64,000 bases of DNA, from positions 37,655,126 to 37,719,125 of the forward strand of contig CM058237.1 in the NCBI GenBank assembly GCA_030180135.1, given 5' to 3'. Position numbers and translations under genes: made by a program. The notes under the pieces are model-generated. The model worked only from the letters and a program-made list of their open reading frames with translations. It was not told the origin of the DNA and did not search any database. This document shows positions 33,247-44,660 of the stretch, one piece after another. How positions within the stretch are numbered: the first letter of the stretch is position 1; every line of letters starts with the position of its first letter. Source of the stretch: Orychophragmus violaceus. Its lineage: Eukaryota; Streptophyta; Magnoliopsida; Brassicales; Brassicaceae.

Positions 33247-34097
33247 TCTAAATTTGAGTGGGAGTTTTGAGGGCTTTTATTTAGTTATTTGATATGTTCT
33301 TGTAAAACATTCTTATGTTTAATGAAATTATTATTTCAAGATTATTTTAACTGTGATGAAATAATCGTTCCAAAGTGATATGAACCATTTTATAGGTCAT
33401 CGAAGTAAATGACTTGATCTTGAGTCATCGAAGTCATTTAGCTTGATCATGAGACCCTATATTTGATAGATGTTTATATCATCCCGTCCCTAGTCGAAGG
33501 TTGTTGAAATTGGAACACCAACAACCGTGTGAGACTGGATTGGTACGTGACTTATGACAAAGTCTCAGTGTGTCATAGATGCGCGGCATCAAAGTCAGTA
33601 CATAGGTGTATGTTTGGGAACATACGACCGGACAAGACCCGCTTATAAGAACTCTTCAGGATATTTATATCTGTGTCATAAGAGATTCTTACTACGACTA
33701 TAGAGTATAGTCCTTAGACCTGAGTTCGCATGCATGTGACTGCACATGGACTGATGCACTTTGATCATTGTCTAACGCTATCGTTCTGCGATAGTTATAA
33801 GGACCTTGTTTGGGTACATTATGAAATGAATAGTTTACAGTGATGGAACAAGACGGAATTTGTCCCTCCAATATAAATGGAGTGAATATCTCTAGGCCAA
33901 TCGGAGATTTGAATACTGGAAAATGCATGGCCATGCTCAAACGGACTGTCCCGAGTCGTTTGGATTGTCAGTATCAAATCAGAGTCCGATGAACAAGATT
34001 AGGCTTTATAAGGATGACACCAATCTTGCCTTATGACTAATCGAGATATTGTGACAAAAGGATTATGAATACAGAGATTCCAGTACAAGTGGGAGAT
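33247..34097 (+). other. Copia A 3' untranslated region and polypurine tract
   Basis: No gene. Conserved with the same region of Copia B and D. Ends in the polypurine tract AAGTGGGAGAT (34087-34097). Confidence 0.85.
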
Positions 34098-34769
34098 TGT
34101 TGGAATTGTGTCCAGTAATCTCGGTACTGTCTCTAGAAAGTAAGAGTATGTCAATGATCAGACATAAGTCATATAATACTGGGGGTCATGATGGCTTGCT
34201 AGAGTCCGCTCATGATCTATAAGTCTTGGACTTATTGCCTTTATTATATGATCCCATATGGGTCACACGCCTAAGCTAACAGGAAAATGTGTAGGAACGG
34301 TTTAGCAGAAGTACGGTAAAAGTGCTAGGCATTTACTGTACTTAGAGAGAATAAAACGGTTTAGGCACTGTGTGTCGATCGATACACAAGGGGTATCGGT
34401 CGACACAGTGCGCGAATGCCGTCTAGTTAATTGGTGTTTGGGCCAAATGGCCCAAACGGAATCAGACAAGTTTTATAAGGTAAAACTCGAGTTTCTGAGC
34501 AATTAACCCTAATCCCACAGCCGAAAACTCTCTCTCTCTCTGCGCCGAGCTCCTTGTGGTCTAGCAGCCGTTTTCTGTGATCGCGTGTGTGAACCTTTGG
34601 AGGATTCATCCCTCGGTGTTTCTCTGATCTCAGACATACCATCTCTTTCCGCTGCAAACAGGTATAAGGTGAGATCATCATTTGTTTCTATTCTGAGAAG
34701 AACCTAGATCGCATGTTTAGGTTGATATGAATCTAAGAATTGAATCAGGATCAACTAAACAATCCTTCA
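34098..34769 (+). repeat. Copia A 3' LTR (672 bp)
   Basis: No difference from the 5' LTR seen by eye. Followed by TSD TGAAG (34770-34774). Confidence 0.97.
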
Positions 34770-34774
34770 TGAAG

Positions 34775-37738
34775 CCCTTCTTGGAATCTGCCATGCTGAA
34801 TCTATGCAGGACTTTGTCAATGTATGAATCTTGACACAATCCTATCAGCCTTTTAGATCTATCCCGGTAGATTCGGATTCCAAGAATGTATGCGGCTTCA
34901 CCCATGTCTTTCATGGAAAAACAACTTCCAAGCCAGTCTTTTACAGACCGCAGCATTGGTACGTCGTTTCCGAGAAGCAGTATGTCATCGACATACAAAA
35001 TAAGAAATACTATCTTGCTCCCACTAGTCTTCTTATACACGCATTGTTCTTCTTCGTTTCTGATGAAGTCAAATTGCTTGATCTCTTCATCAAAACGAAG
35101 ATTCCAGCTCCTCGATGCTTGCTTCAATCCATAAATGGATTTTTGAAGCTTGCATACTTTCCCAGCATTCTTTGGATCTATGTAACCGTCAGGTTGTGTC
35201 ATATACACATCCTCTTCCAGAATTCCATTCAGGAAGGCGGTTTTCACGTCCATCTGCCAAATTTCATAATCATGAAAAGCTGCAGTTGCTAGTAGAATCC
35301 GAATAGATTTCATCATAGCCACTGGGGAATAGGTTTCATCATAATCCACACCGTGAACTTGCCTGAAACCTTTTGCCACCAACCTGGCTTTATAAATCTG
35401 GACATTTCCATCCACGTCAATCTTCTTCTTGAAGATCCATTTGCACTCGATGGCTTTTACACCAGCGGGTAAGTCAACCAACGAAAACACTTGGTTGACC
35501 GACATGGAGTCCATTTCGGAATCAGTGGCCTTACGCCACTTAGAGGAATCTGGGCCCATCATGGCTTGATTGAAGTTCGATGGTTCATCACCATCAATGA
35601 TCAGAAGATCATGACAGTTAGTCACGAGGAATCCTTGATATCTCTCGGGTTCGTGACGGATCCTCCCGGATCTTCGAACTTCAGGTACTACAGGTTCAGG
35701 CTCTACAATTTCTTGTAGGTCCTCCTGCTGCTCTTCCTCATTAGGTTGAGCAGTATCCTGTTCATCTTGAATTTCTTCAAGCAGTACCTTACTCCCACTG
35801 TTTTTCTTAGAGAGAAACTCCCTCTCAAGAAAATTACAATCCCGGGCAACAAAAATCTTGTTCTCGGAACGTAGGTAGAAGTAATAAGCCTTGGTCTCCT
35901 TCGGATAACCAATGAAGTAGCATTTATCAGACTTTGGTGTAAGCTTGTCAGAGATCAATCTCTTGACATAGGCTTCACAACCCCAAATTCTAAGATAAGA
36001 CAGCACTGGAGCTTCCCCAGTCCATAATTCATATGGTGTCTTAGCTACTGCTTTTGATGGCGCTCTATTTAGAGTGAACACTGCTGTTAGCAGAGCATAT
36101 CCCCAAAGGGATATTGGAAGGTCTGTGTGACTCATCATAGACCGAACCATATCCAATAAGGTTCGATTCCTCCTCTCAGATACACCATTCCATTGAGGTG
36201 TTCCAGGAGGAGTGAGTTGGGAAACTATCCCACACTCTCTCAGATGATCACTGAACTCTTGGCTCAAGTATTCTCCTCCTCGGTCGGACCGAAGAGCTTT
36301 AATGCTTTTGCCAAGTTGGTTCTGTACTTCATTTTGGAATTCTCTGAATTTCTCAAACGATTCAGACTTATGTTTCATTAAGTAAACATATCCATACCTT
36401 CTGAAATCATCAGTGAAGGTAATGAAGTACTGATAGTTTCCTCTTGCATTTGTGGACATTGGGCCACACACATCAGTGTGTATCAGGCCCAATAAGTCAC
36501 TGGCCCTCTCGTTAGGTTTATTAAAGGGGGCCCGCGTCATTTTGCCCATCAGACAGGATTCGCATTTCTCACATGACTCAAAGTCAAATGAGCCAAGAAG
36601 TCCATTCGAATGGAGCCTCTTAATGCGTTTCTCACTGATGTGCCCTAAACGACAATGCCATAGAAACGTTCGGTTCTCCTCATTAGGTTTGAACCGTTTG
36701 GTATTAATGTTATAAATTGGCGCGGATTGATCAAGTATGTAAAGCCCATTCGTAAGAGGGGCACAACCATAGAACAAATTATTGCGATTGAAGGAACATA
36801 ATTTATTCTTAACTGAAAAATCATAACCTTCCAAATCCAACAAAGAAACTGAAATAATATTTCTGCTTATCGCAGGTACAAAATAGCAGTTATTAAGTTC
36901 TAAAACCAATCCCGAAGATAAAGACAACAAGTATGTGCCTACAGCTAGTGCAGGAACTTTCGCTCCATTCCCAACTCGTAGCTCCACTTGTCCTTGCTTC
37001 AGCTTCCTACTGTTGTTGAGTGCCTGCATATTAGTACAAATATGAGCCCCACAACCAGTATCCATAACCCATGAGGTATTATCAGAAGTAGTTGTATTAA
37101 CTTCTATAACAAAAATACCTGATGAAGAAGTCTCCAGAGTCTTCTTCTTCAATTCCTTTAGACCTTCCAGGAATTTCTTACATTCTCTCCTCCAATGCCC
37201 TGGTTCTTTGCAGAACCTGCAGATGTCAGTAGGCCCAGCCTTGGACTTGGGCTTGGGCTTTGGCGTGTCCTTGTCCGAGACTTGAACAGCCTTAGCCTTT
37301 CCCTTGTCCTTGGCAGAGGATTTCTTAAAGCCCTTGCCCTTTTGCACCATAAGCACGTTGGGGTCCTTGGCTTTCCTCAAGTTGGGCTCTGCAGTCTTGA
37401 GCATTCCGTGAAGCTCAGGCAATGTCTTACTCAAGCCATGCATATTGAAGATCAGGATGAACTGATCATAGCTTGCAGGTAAAGACTGCAGAACGATGTC
37501 GCAGGCAAGTTCCTGGCTAATAGGGCAGTCGAGTTTCTGAAGATGATCGAGATAACCCATCATCTTCAAGACATGAGGACTCACTGCCGCACTTGCAGCC
37601 ATTTTGCAGTCTAAGAGGTTCTTAACAGTCTGGAACCTCTCAGTTCTTGCCTGCTCCTGAAAAAGCGATTTCAGGCTTGCCATTATCTCGATGGGCGACA
37701 GCACACTCTCGAACTGCATTTGCAATTCAGGAGTCATG
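34775..37738 (-). pseudogene. Copia B polyprotein, central piece (Gag to RT)
   Basis: Open for almost 990 codons on the minus strand, collinear with Copia A from MTPELQMQFE to the RT end (FSMADSKKGF). Shows the zinc knuckle, DTGCGAHIC, integrase HHCC and catalytic blocks, QMDVKTAFLNG and YVDD. No stop inside. The 5' side was cut by Athila B at GTTGC and the 3' side by Copia A at TGAAG. Confidence 0.92.
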
Positions 37739-37743
37739 GTTGC

Positions 37744-38963
37744 TGATAGGTTCTAAGTTTTCCCTATACTAAACTGCAAGTGAACAGCAATGTCAAGGTA
37801 GTATATAGGGTTATCGAATCCACAGGGACACTCGGTCTCAAGAGAATCAAACTGTAGGAATAAATACTAGAAATAAGCAAGTAGTGAATGAAATAAATTG
37901 CGGTGCGAGAAAGTAAATTAGTAGCAGAGATTAACGGTTGTGAAGCAAGTAATTAAAAGCGTCAAGCCTAGGGTATTCTCAGGAAATCAGACAAGCAGAC
38001 AGTTCATTCAGCAAGGATCTAATTAAGAACGGTTCTAGAACTCAAAACACAGATATAGAATTAACCAAATTACTTTGCGATAATTCTCTAAGTCTAAGTG
38101 CAGCAAACCAAACTTTCGTTTGCGAGAACTAACAGATTAAACTAGCAATAAGTCCAAGTTTGATATGTTCACAATTATCCTAAACCAAACTTCCGTTTGC
38201 GCAAAGTTTAATTGCCCAATTTAATTAGTTCAGATTCCTAAACCCCACTTCCGTGACGTATTTAGCAACCTAAGATCTAGATTCTAATTGATCAGGTTAG
38301 AACTAGCTTTAAGCACAATTAAATTGAAGAACAGATATAGTTATGAATCCTTAACTGAATTTGAACAAGTCTAGCAAGTCATGAAATCCTATGTGAGAAA
38401 CCCTAAACCTAACTATGGATCTACTCAGACATAGATAATGAAAACATAATCATAGAATGAATAAATTGCATAAAAGAATAAGAGTAAAAGGGGTTCGAAA
38501 TCTTCTCCAAATACAGATGATGTAACAGGTTCAGATCCGCCCCAAAAAGCTCTAAAATCCTCTGCTCTTAATTATCAAAGTGTATGGTAAAAAGTATAAA
38601 GCGTATCTAATAAAAACACTAAAAACTCTATTATATAGGCATAATCTCGGCCAAGGGCTTCTTTGTAAATATCAGGAACTTCTGGATCAAAGTGCAAATT
38701 CTTCACTCTTCTAAACCGCCGAGTTTCGGCCCATCTCGCTGGTGCATCGATCGATGCTAGAGTGCAACGATCGACACCTTCCTCTGTTTCGGACAGTGAA
38801 CTCTATCTCTCGGCCAAACACTCCAAAAATCTCCAAAATGCTCCATTATCTCCAATTCAGCTCCCAACCTGATTATAACTGTAAAAGACTCTAAACAAAG
38901 ACAAAAGACACTAAAAACACACTTATATCATGGTCTAAAACTAGTAAAAACCATGATATATCA
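37744..38963 (-). repeat. Athila B 3' LTR (1220 bp)
   Basis: On the minus strand starts TGATATATCATGG and ends CCTATCA. Palindrome pair at about 38743-38778. Short inverted repeats with GNRA loops at 38066-38077, 38109-38122, 38186-38199 and 38246-38255. TATA-like CCTATATAA near 38630. Confidence 0.95.
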
Positions 38964-40316
38964 ACTCCCCCACACTTAGCCTTTGCTTGCCCTCAAGCAA
39001 AACAGAGAACTAAAACATGGTGAAGAGGTTTGAAAACTCTTCAGAAACTCATTTCATCCTAGAAGCTACAATACTCAGATTCCCCTTAGTAAACCACTGA
39101 AAGAATCAATCACAGGATATCAAGACCAACATGTACTTCCCCCACACTTAGAAACTGTCCTAGGTAAACTCCACAATCACATTCAAGCATTCAAATTCTC
39201 CCTACTGACTTCTGCAAGTATTTAAGTGCGGTCTCACCTAAGGAGTATCGATCTAAAGGCACATGGATTCTTACCTTATCAGCTCTAGACCACCATACTA
39301 TCTTTCTCTAGTCCCTTTCTTCTCTTTCCCTTCTTTAACAACTGATTTTTCCCCACTGGGTATCATTTTATATTTTTTATCAGTGTTCTTCCCGTTATGG
39401 GGTATACTTTGGACACATTCCATGGATCACATGAGAGATAATAGTGTTTGCTACTATTCCCATGACCACTTCGGAGTTACTAACTCATCCTCAGTTTATT
39501 ATTATTTTTTTTACTTTACAGAAGGGGAGAAGGGGACTAAATAGGACAGGTTTACAGGCTGTGTCAGAACTAACAGGGAATCCGACATAAAGCATACCAA
39601 GCCCTTAGGTGAGAAATCTAAGTCAGTATTAAGGTTGAAGTCAGTAAAGGATCCTCTGATACCTGAAGTGATGTGGGTGTTCCCAGTAGGTTGATCTGTG
39701 ATGGAGTTTTCTAATAGTCAAAGATAGATCCTGCAACTTCATCCCAATGGTTACTTAAGTTCCTGCAAGTCTTGTAAATCTTCTCAGAAAATCATAGTTT
39801 CTTACTTAAACAATTTTGACTCAATAAAACAAAAATTTTGAAAAACGGACTGACTCTTAAGAAAAAAGAAAGATATAAGTCAGTAGCACCTCCCCCACAC
39901 TTAAGACACACTGTCCCCAGTAGTGTCCAGCGAAGGATCGGTAAAAAGAAAATAAAAATTGAAAAGGTGAAATTATGTCTGTCGGGTTACCTCTGTCGCT
40001 AAGCATCGACCGTTGCACTAAGTGCATCGACCGTTACTTGGCGATTTTCGTGTATAGTCGATCGTTGCTCAGGACCGCAACGATCGCTGCAATGCGATTA
40101 CTTTCGTGTTGTGACGATCGATGCAGAAATGCATCGATCGCTGCACTGCGAATTAACCGAGACCTGCAAACATAAACTCACCAGAAACAAAAACAAACGT
40201 AAAATCCTAACAAAAACACCAAAAATGAAAAAGAAAAACACTAGTACCTAATGGTGGGTTGCCTCCCACCCAGCGCTTGTTTAAGGTCAATAGCTTGACC
40301 GGACAGATGAGATCTT
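38964..40316 (-). other. Athila B 3' spacer with palindromes and three polypurine boxes
   Basis: No gene. Boxes complementary to AAGTGTGGGGGAG at 38965-38977, 39135-39149 and 39890-39902; the first adjoins the LTR and is the polypurine tract. The hairpin TTTGCTTG/CAAGCAAA is at about 38981-39000. CGATCG palindromes at about 40002-40150. Confidence 0.75.
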
Positions 40317-42935
40317 TCAAGTACCAGGAGGTCTTGACAAAGACTTTTTCTGTCTCTGTTCAAGTCTACTCATCCAAGGTGGTGAGTAGGATGTTGCGGA
40401 ATGCTCATGGCCAAGAAAAGATGGAGTAAAATGCGCTCCAGGATCTATAATTGCAGTCTCATCTGGCTGCTCAAAATCTGCGTCCCTTATGGTGAATGTC
40501 TGCCCATCTATCAGTGGCCTTCGCAGCTTATCCATCTCATAGTGCAGTGGTTCATCTCCCAGGTGGAGGTCTATTAGACTCTGTCTAACATCAATCACAG
40601 CTCCTGCTGTAGCCAAGAATGGTCTCCCAAGCAATAAAGCTTCATCCGGATCACAATCATATTTCAGCACAAGGAAGTCCGTTGGAACTAAGTAGTTCCC
40701 AACTCTCACCGGAATGTCCATAAGAAGTCCTTCAGGAACTCGTATGGACTGATCAGCTAGGATAAGAGAAGTCCTAGTAGGAGTAAAATCCAACATTCCC
40801 AGCTTCTCTGCCACAGAGTAAGGCATTATGCTTCCAGCAGCTCCTAAATCACACAGAGAACGCCTAAAACTATCCTCAAAGATAGAACAATCTAGCACAA
40901 AGACTCCAGGATCAGGTAGCTTCTTCGGGACCTTAGTTAGCAGAACATCACTGATATGCTGAGGAACTATTATCACCCATTCTCTCAGCTCCTCATCTAA
41001 AGGCAACATCTTGTTCAAATATCTCTGAACACATGGATGATAAGGTGGATCATCAGAAGGTGGAATTTCTTCCAAGTCTTCACCACTCTCTTCTAGCTTT
41101 TTCAGCTCTTCAATCTCTTGTTTAATCACTTCAGACACCTTGGGGTATTGCCTAATGGCTTGTGCATAAACATCTTCTTGAGTGATCTCAGATACATCAG
41201 GGAATAGGCGGGCTAGTTCTGCATCAATCTCACTTTCATCCCACGGGTCTTCTGCTCGTTCACGACCTGCATCGATCGATGCCAGCTGTGTGTCGATCGT
41301 TGCATCATTGCAGTTTCTACCCGAGAGTTTTTCACAGAAATCCGAAAATTCTGCCTCAGTCACCAACTCAGCTGTACTTAGCTCAAATTTCTCCCCTAGA
41401 TAAGATCCATCATTAATGAGTACAGACCAGGCCTTAATATGAGTCTCTGCAACTCCTTTTCCCTTCAGTGAGCTGGACATCTGGTTCACCTGAGTGTCCA
41501 ATTGCTTCATGTGAGTGCTCAGTGACTCAAACTTCCCATTGAGGTCTTGATAGACAGCGTCCAGCTTCTTATTGTTGTCCACAGAAAGCTTGGTTTGACT
41601 CTCCATCAGTTGTTCCATCATAGCCTCCATTTTGCTCTCATGGGCTGTAGGTGCAGGAGGAGTCTGATAGGATGTAGACCCATAGGTTCTCTGATTACCT
41701 TGTCCATAGGTCTTTTGAAAACCACCAGTCTGTCCACCATTGGAGAATCTGTTCCCCTGTTGATTACCAAATCTATTACCTTGGAAACCAGAACCTCCTA
41801 TGAAATTCACATCTTCTTCCTGAGTTTCCTCCTCAGCCTGAATCACCTCTACATCTTGGGCAAAGTGGACAGATTTCTTACTTGTTAGGAGATTGTAGAC
41901 TGTGTCCAATCTGGATCTTATATTAGCTATATCAGAATTCTCTACGGTTCCACCAGATCTCTTTCTCCTTTCATCCATTGTTTTGCAACTGTTGCTGCCA
42001 ATCAGATTCTCTATCAACTGCTTAGCCTGTGTAGGAGTCCTGGTGTTGAAATTAGCATTACTGGAATTATCCAGCGCAGTCTGATAAGGAAGATCTATGC
42101 CTCTGAAGAAGATACCAATCAGCTGTACTTCTGTGAATCCATGGTGTGGACAGTCACGCTGATACTGCTTAAATCTCATCCAGGCAGTCTTCAAGGGCTC
42201 CACAGCTCCTTGGGAAAAGGTGAGTATGTCCTGTCTGGACTGATCCGAGCGTGCATCATCATAAAAGTGACGCAGGAACTCACTCTTCAAGGCTGCCCAA
42301 GTAGTATACTGACCAGGTGCCAGTTGTCTCAGCCATGCACTAGCGTCTCCATCAAGACTGTGCGGAAATAGCTTAAGGAATAGATAGTCCGGGCATACTC
42401 CTTCATACTTCATGCCAGTGACTATGTCTTCAAACTTGTCAATGTGATCCATAGGCTGCTCTGCTTGAAGACCATGAAAAGCAATCTGTCTCATCAGCTG
42501 GTAGTAGATGGTTTTTACCTCAAAATCATTCCTCTCAAAAGCAGGAAGCACTAGAGCTGCTCGGTTTGCATGAAACTCATCAGGTCTGTTGTAATCAGCT
42601 AGTGTCCTCTCATGAACCACCATCTCTCTACCTTGGGCCTGTCCTTGACCCTGGTTTCGGTTCAGCTCCTGTTGCTCAGGAGGATCAGGGATTACATTCC
42701 CTTCAGCATCAACCCGATGCCCAGCAGCATTGTACGGGTTGTCATCTTGGTCCCTCAGGGTACCTTCAGCATCTGGTATCAAGATCAAACGTTCTCGTAC
42801 CATTCTCTCTCTCTTTTCTCTTCTGTTAGTCCTTTCTAGACGTCCAAGTTCCTCTAGTCCGAGATTAAGCAAGCTCGAGTTCGGATTACTTCGAGTTTTC
42901 TGCGTTGGCATAAACTGTCTGTAATCGTCCAGCAA
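40317..42935 (-). CDS. Athila B gag-protease polyprotein, intact
   Basis: 872 codons with no interruption, beginning MLDDYRQFMPT. The retrotransposon Gag domain (AWLRQLAPGQYTTW, FLRHFYDDARSDQ, FFRGIDLPYQ) covers about residues 190-300. A Gly/Asn/Gln-rich linker (GNRFGNQQGNRFSNGG) follows near 390. The aspartic protease has DLGAAGS near residue 693 with ALLLGRPFLATAGA after it; the catalytic triad here is D-L-G rather than the common D-T/S-G, as in other Athila-type proteases. Two CGATCG palindromes are translated within the frame (41268-41305). The frame ends in a normal stop with no pol domains. An intact Gag in an element without polymerase suggests particle assembly that depends on a partner element. 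Confidence 0.93.
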   Translation of the reverse strand: MLDDYRQFMPTQKTRSNPNSSLLNLGLEELGRLERTNRREKRERMVRERLILIPDAEGTLRDQDDNPYNAAGHRVDAEGNVIPDPPEQQELNRNQGQGQAQGREMVVHERTLADYNRPDEFHANRAALVLPAFERNDFEVKTIYYQLMRQIAFHGLQAEQPMDHIDKFEDIVTGMKYEGVCPDYLFLKLFPHSLDGDASAWLRQLAPGQYTTWAALKSEFLRHFYDDARSDQSRQDILTFSQGAVEPLKTAWMRFKQYQRDCPHHGFTEVQLIGIFFRGIDLPYQTALDNSSNANFNTRTPTQAKQLIENLIGSNSCKTMDERRKRSGGTVENSDIANIRSRLDTVYNLLTSKKSVHFAQDVEVIQAEEETQEEDVNFIGGSGFQGNRFGNQQGNRFSNGGQTGGFQKTYGQGNQRTYGSTSYQTPPAPTAHESKMEAMMEQLMESQTKLSVDNNKKLDAVYQDLNGKFESLSTHMKQLDTQVNQMSSSLKGKGVAETHIKAWSVLINDGSYLGEKFELSTAELVTEAEFSDFCEKLSGRNCNDATIDTQLASIDAGRERAEDPWDESEIDAELARLFPDVSEITQEDVYAQAIRQYPKVSEVIKQEIEELKKLEESGEDLEEIPPSDDPPYHPCVQRYLNKMLPLDEELREWVIIVPQHISDVLLTKVPKKLPDPGVFVLDCSIFEDSFRRSLCDLGAAGSIMPYSVAEKLGMLDFTPTRTSLILADQSIRVPEGLLMDIPVRVGNYLVPTDFLVLKYDCDPDEALLLGRPFLATAGAVIDVRQSLIDLHLGDEPLHYEMDKLRRPLIDGQTFTIRDADFEQPDETAIIDPGAHFTPSFLGHEHSATSYSPPWMSRLEQRQKKSLSRPPGT

Positions 42936-43169
42936 CGATCGATGCTATCAGTGCAACGATCGATTCAATCTCAATATCGCCTAGTGACGATCGACGCAAG
43001 GTATGCAACGATCGACGCAGGGCGAAATTCGTACCTGCGACAGAAAGAAACCGAGAAAAAAGAAAATCAGCAAAATCAAAACAAAAAAAAAAAACGAAAA
43101 AGAACAAAAACAAAAAGAAAAATTTCTAGCAAAAACCCTAAGTTCGGTCCTATCGAAGACTCAAAGAGT

Positions 43170-43186
43170 CCCCGGCAACGGCGCCA
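43170..43186 (-). other. Athila B primer-binding site, tRNA-Asp
   Basis: Reverse complement reads TGGCGCCGTTGCCGGGG, a 17-nt match to tRNA-Asp, six bases from the 5' LTR. Confidence 0.9.
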
Positions 43187-43192
43187 AAAACT

Positions 43193-44412
43193 TGATAGGT
43201 TCTAAGTTTTCCCTATACTAAACTGCAAGTGAACAGCAATGTCAAGGTAGTATATAGGGTTATCGAATCCACAGGGACACTCGGTCTCAAGAGAATCAAA
43301 CTGTAGGAATAAATACTAGAAATAAGCAAGTAGTGAATGAAATAAATTGCGGTGCGAGAAAGTAAATTAGTAGCAGAGATTAACGGTTGTGAAGCAAGTA
43401 ATTAAAAGCGTCAAGCCTAGGGTATTCTCAGGAAATCAGACAAGCAGACAGTTCATTCAGCAAGGATCTAATTAAGAACGGTTCTAGAACTCAAAACACA
43501 GATATAGAGTTAACCAAATTCCTTTGCGATAATTCTCTAAGTCTAAGTGCAGCAAACCAAACTTTCGTTTGCGAGAACTAACAGATTAAACTAGCAATAA
43601 GTCCAAGTTTGATATGTTCACAATTATCCTAAACCAAACTTCCGTTTGCGCAAAGTTTAATTGCCCAATTTAATTAGTTCAGATTCCTAAACCCCACTTC
43701 CGTGACGTATTTAGCAACCTAAGATCTAGATTCTAATTGATCAGGTTAGAACTAGCTTTAAGCACAATTAAATTGAAGAACAGATATAGTTATGAATCCT
43801 TAACTGAATTTGAACAAGTCTAGCAAGTCATGAAATCCTATGTGAGAAACCCTAAACCTAACTATGGATCTACTCAGACATAGATAATGAAAACATAATC
43901 ATAGAATGAATAAATTGCATAAAAGAATAAGAGTAAAAGGGGTTCGAAATCTTCTCCAAATACAGATGATGTAACAGGTTCAGATCCGCCCCAAAAAGCT
44001 CTAAAATCCTCTGCTCTTAATTATCAAAGTGTATGGTAAAAAGTATAAAGCGTATCTAATAAAAACACTAAAAACTCTATTATATAGGCATAATCTCGGC
44101 CAAGGGCTTCTTTGTAAATATCAGGAACTTCTGGATCAAAGTGCAAATTCTTCACTCTTCTAAACCGCCGAGTTTCGGCCCATCTCGCTGGTGCATCGAT
44201 CGATGCTAGAGTGCAACGATCGACACCTTCCTCTGTTTCGGACAGTGAACTCTATCTCTCGGCCAAACACTCCAAAAATCTCCAAAATGCTCCATTATCT
44301 CCAATTCAGCTCCCAACCTGATTATACCTGTAAAAGACTCTAAACAAAGACAAAAGACACTAAAAACACACTTATATCATGGTCTAAAACTAGTAAAAAC
44401 CATGATATATCA
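43193..44412 (-). repeat. Athila B 5' LTR (1220 bp)
   Basis: Three differences from the 3' LTR noted by eye (two near 43509-43521 and one near 44327). Confidence 0.95.
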
Positions 44413-44417
44413 GTTGC

Positions 44418-44660
44418 CAACATCAGGCAATAGACATCATTTTCATCTGACGAATGCTTTTCCCAAGCATTGTGCAGATTCCTGGCGGCATTGTTTGGAG
44501 GCCTCTCGGGGAGGGGATCACGAAGGACATATTCCTTCTTCTCCTGCTTGAGGACCAGCCTCAAGTTCCTTGACCACGTCAGGAAGTTCGTTCCAGTCAG
44601 CTTCTCCTTGTCGAGAACAGACCGGATTGAGAATGTGTTTTGTGTGCTTGTTGTAGTCAT
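44418..44660 (-). pseudogene. Copia B polyprotein, N-terminal piece
   Basis: 81 codons from MTTTSTQNTFSIRS to CLMLAT, the start of Gag. Cut by Athila B at the TSD GTTGC; the frame resumes at 37738. Confidence 0.9.

Larger units (their letters stand above)
26947..34769 (+). mobile_element. Copia A: complete, apparently intact Ty1/copia element
   Basis: Two 672-bp LTRs (26947-27618 and 34098-34769) that look identical, TSD TGAAG (26942-26946 and 34770-34774), initiator-Met PBS, polypurine tract AAGTGGGAGAT (34087-34097) and one uninterrupted polyprotein. It sits inside the polyprotein of Copia B, a close relative in coding sequence, in the opposite orientation. Its LTR and leader belong to a different subfamily from Copia B and D. 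Identical LTRs indicate very recent insertion. Confidence 0.97.
37744..44412 (-). mobile_element. Athila B: complete Athila-type element, gag-protease only
   Basis: LTRs of exactly 1220 bp (37744-38963, 3'; 43193-44412, 5') with TSD GTTGC (37739-37743 and 44413-44417). tRNA-Asp PBS and polypurine tract present. One intact gag-protease frame; no RT, RNase H, integrase or ORF1. Compared with Athila A, the ORF1 segment is missing between two palindrome arrays. LTRs differ at three positions that I noted. Confidence 0.96.

Noticed and set aside
34831..35292. Plus-strand 153-residue frame, repeated on the opposite strand of Copia D
   Set aside because: Antisense shadow of the reverse-transcriptase region; recurs only because the coding strand is conserved.
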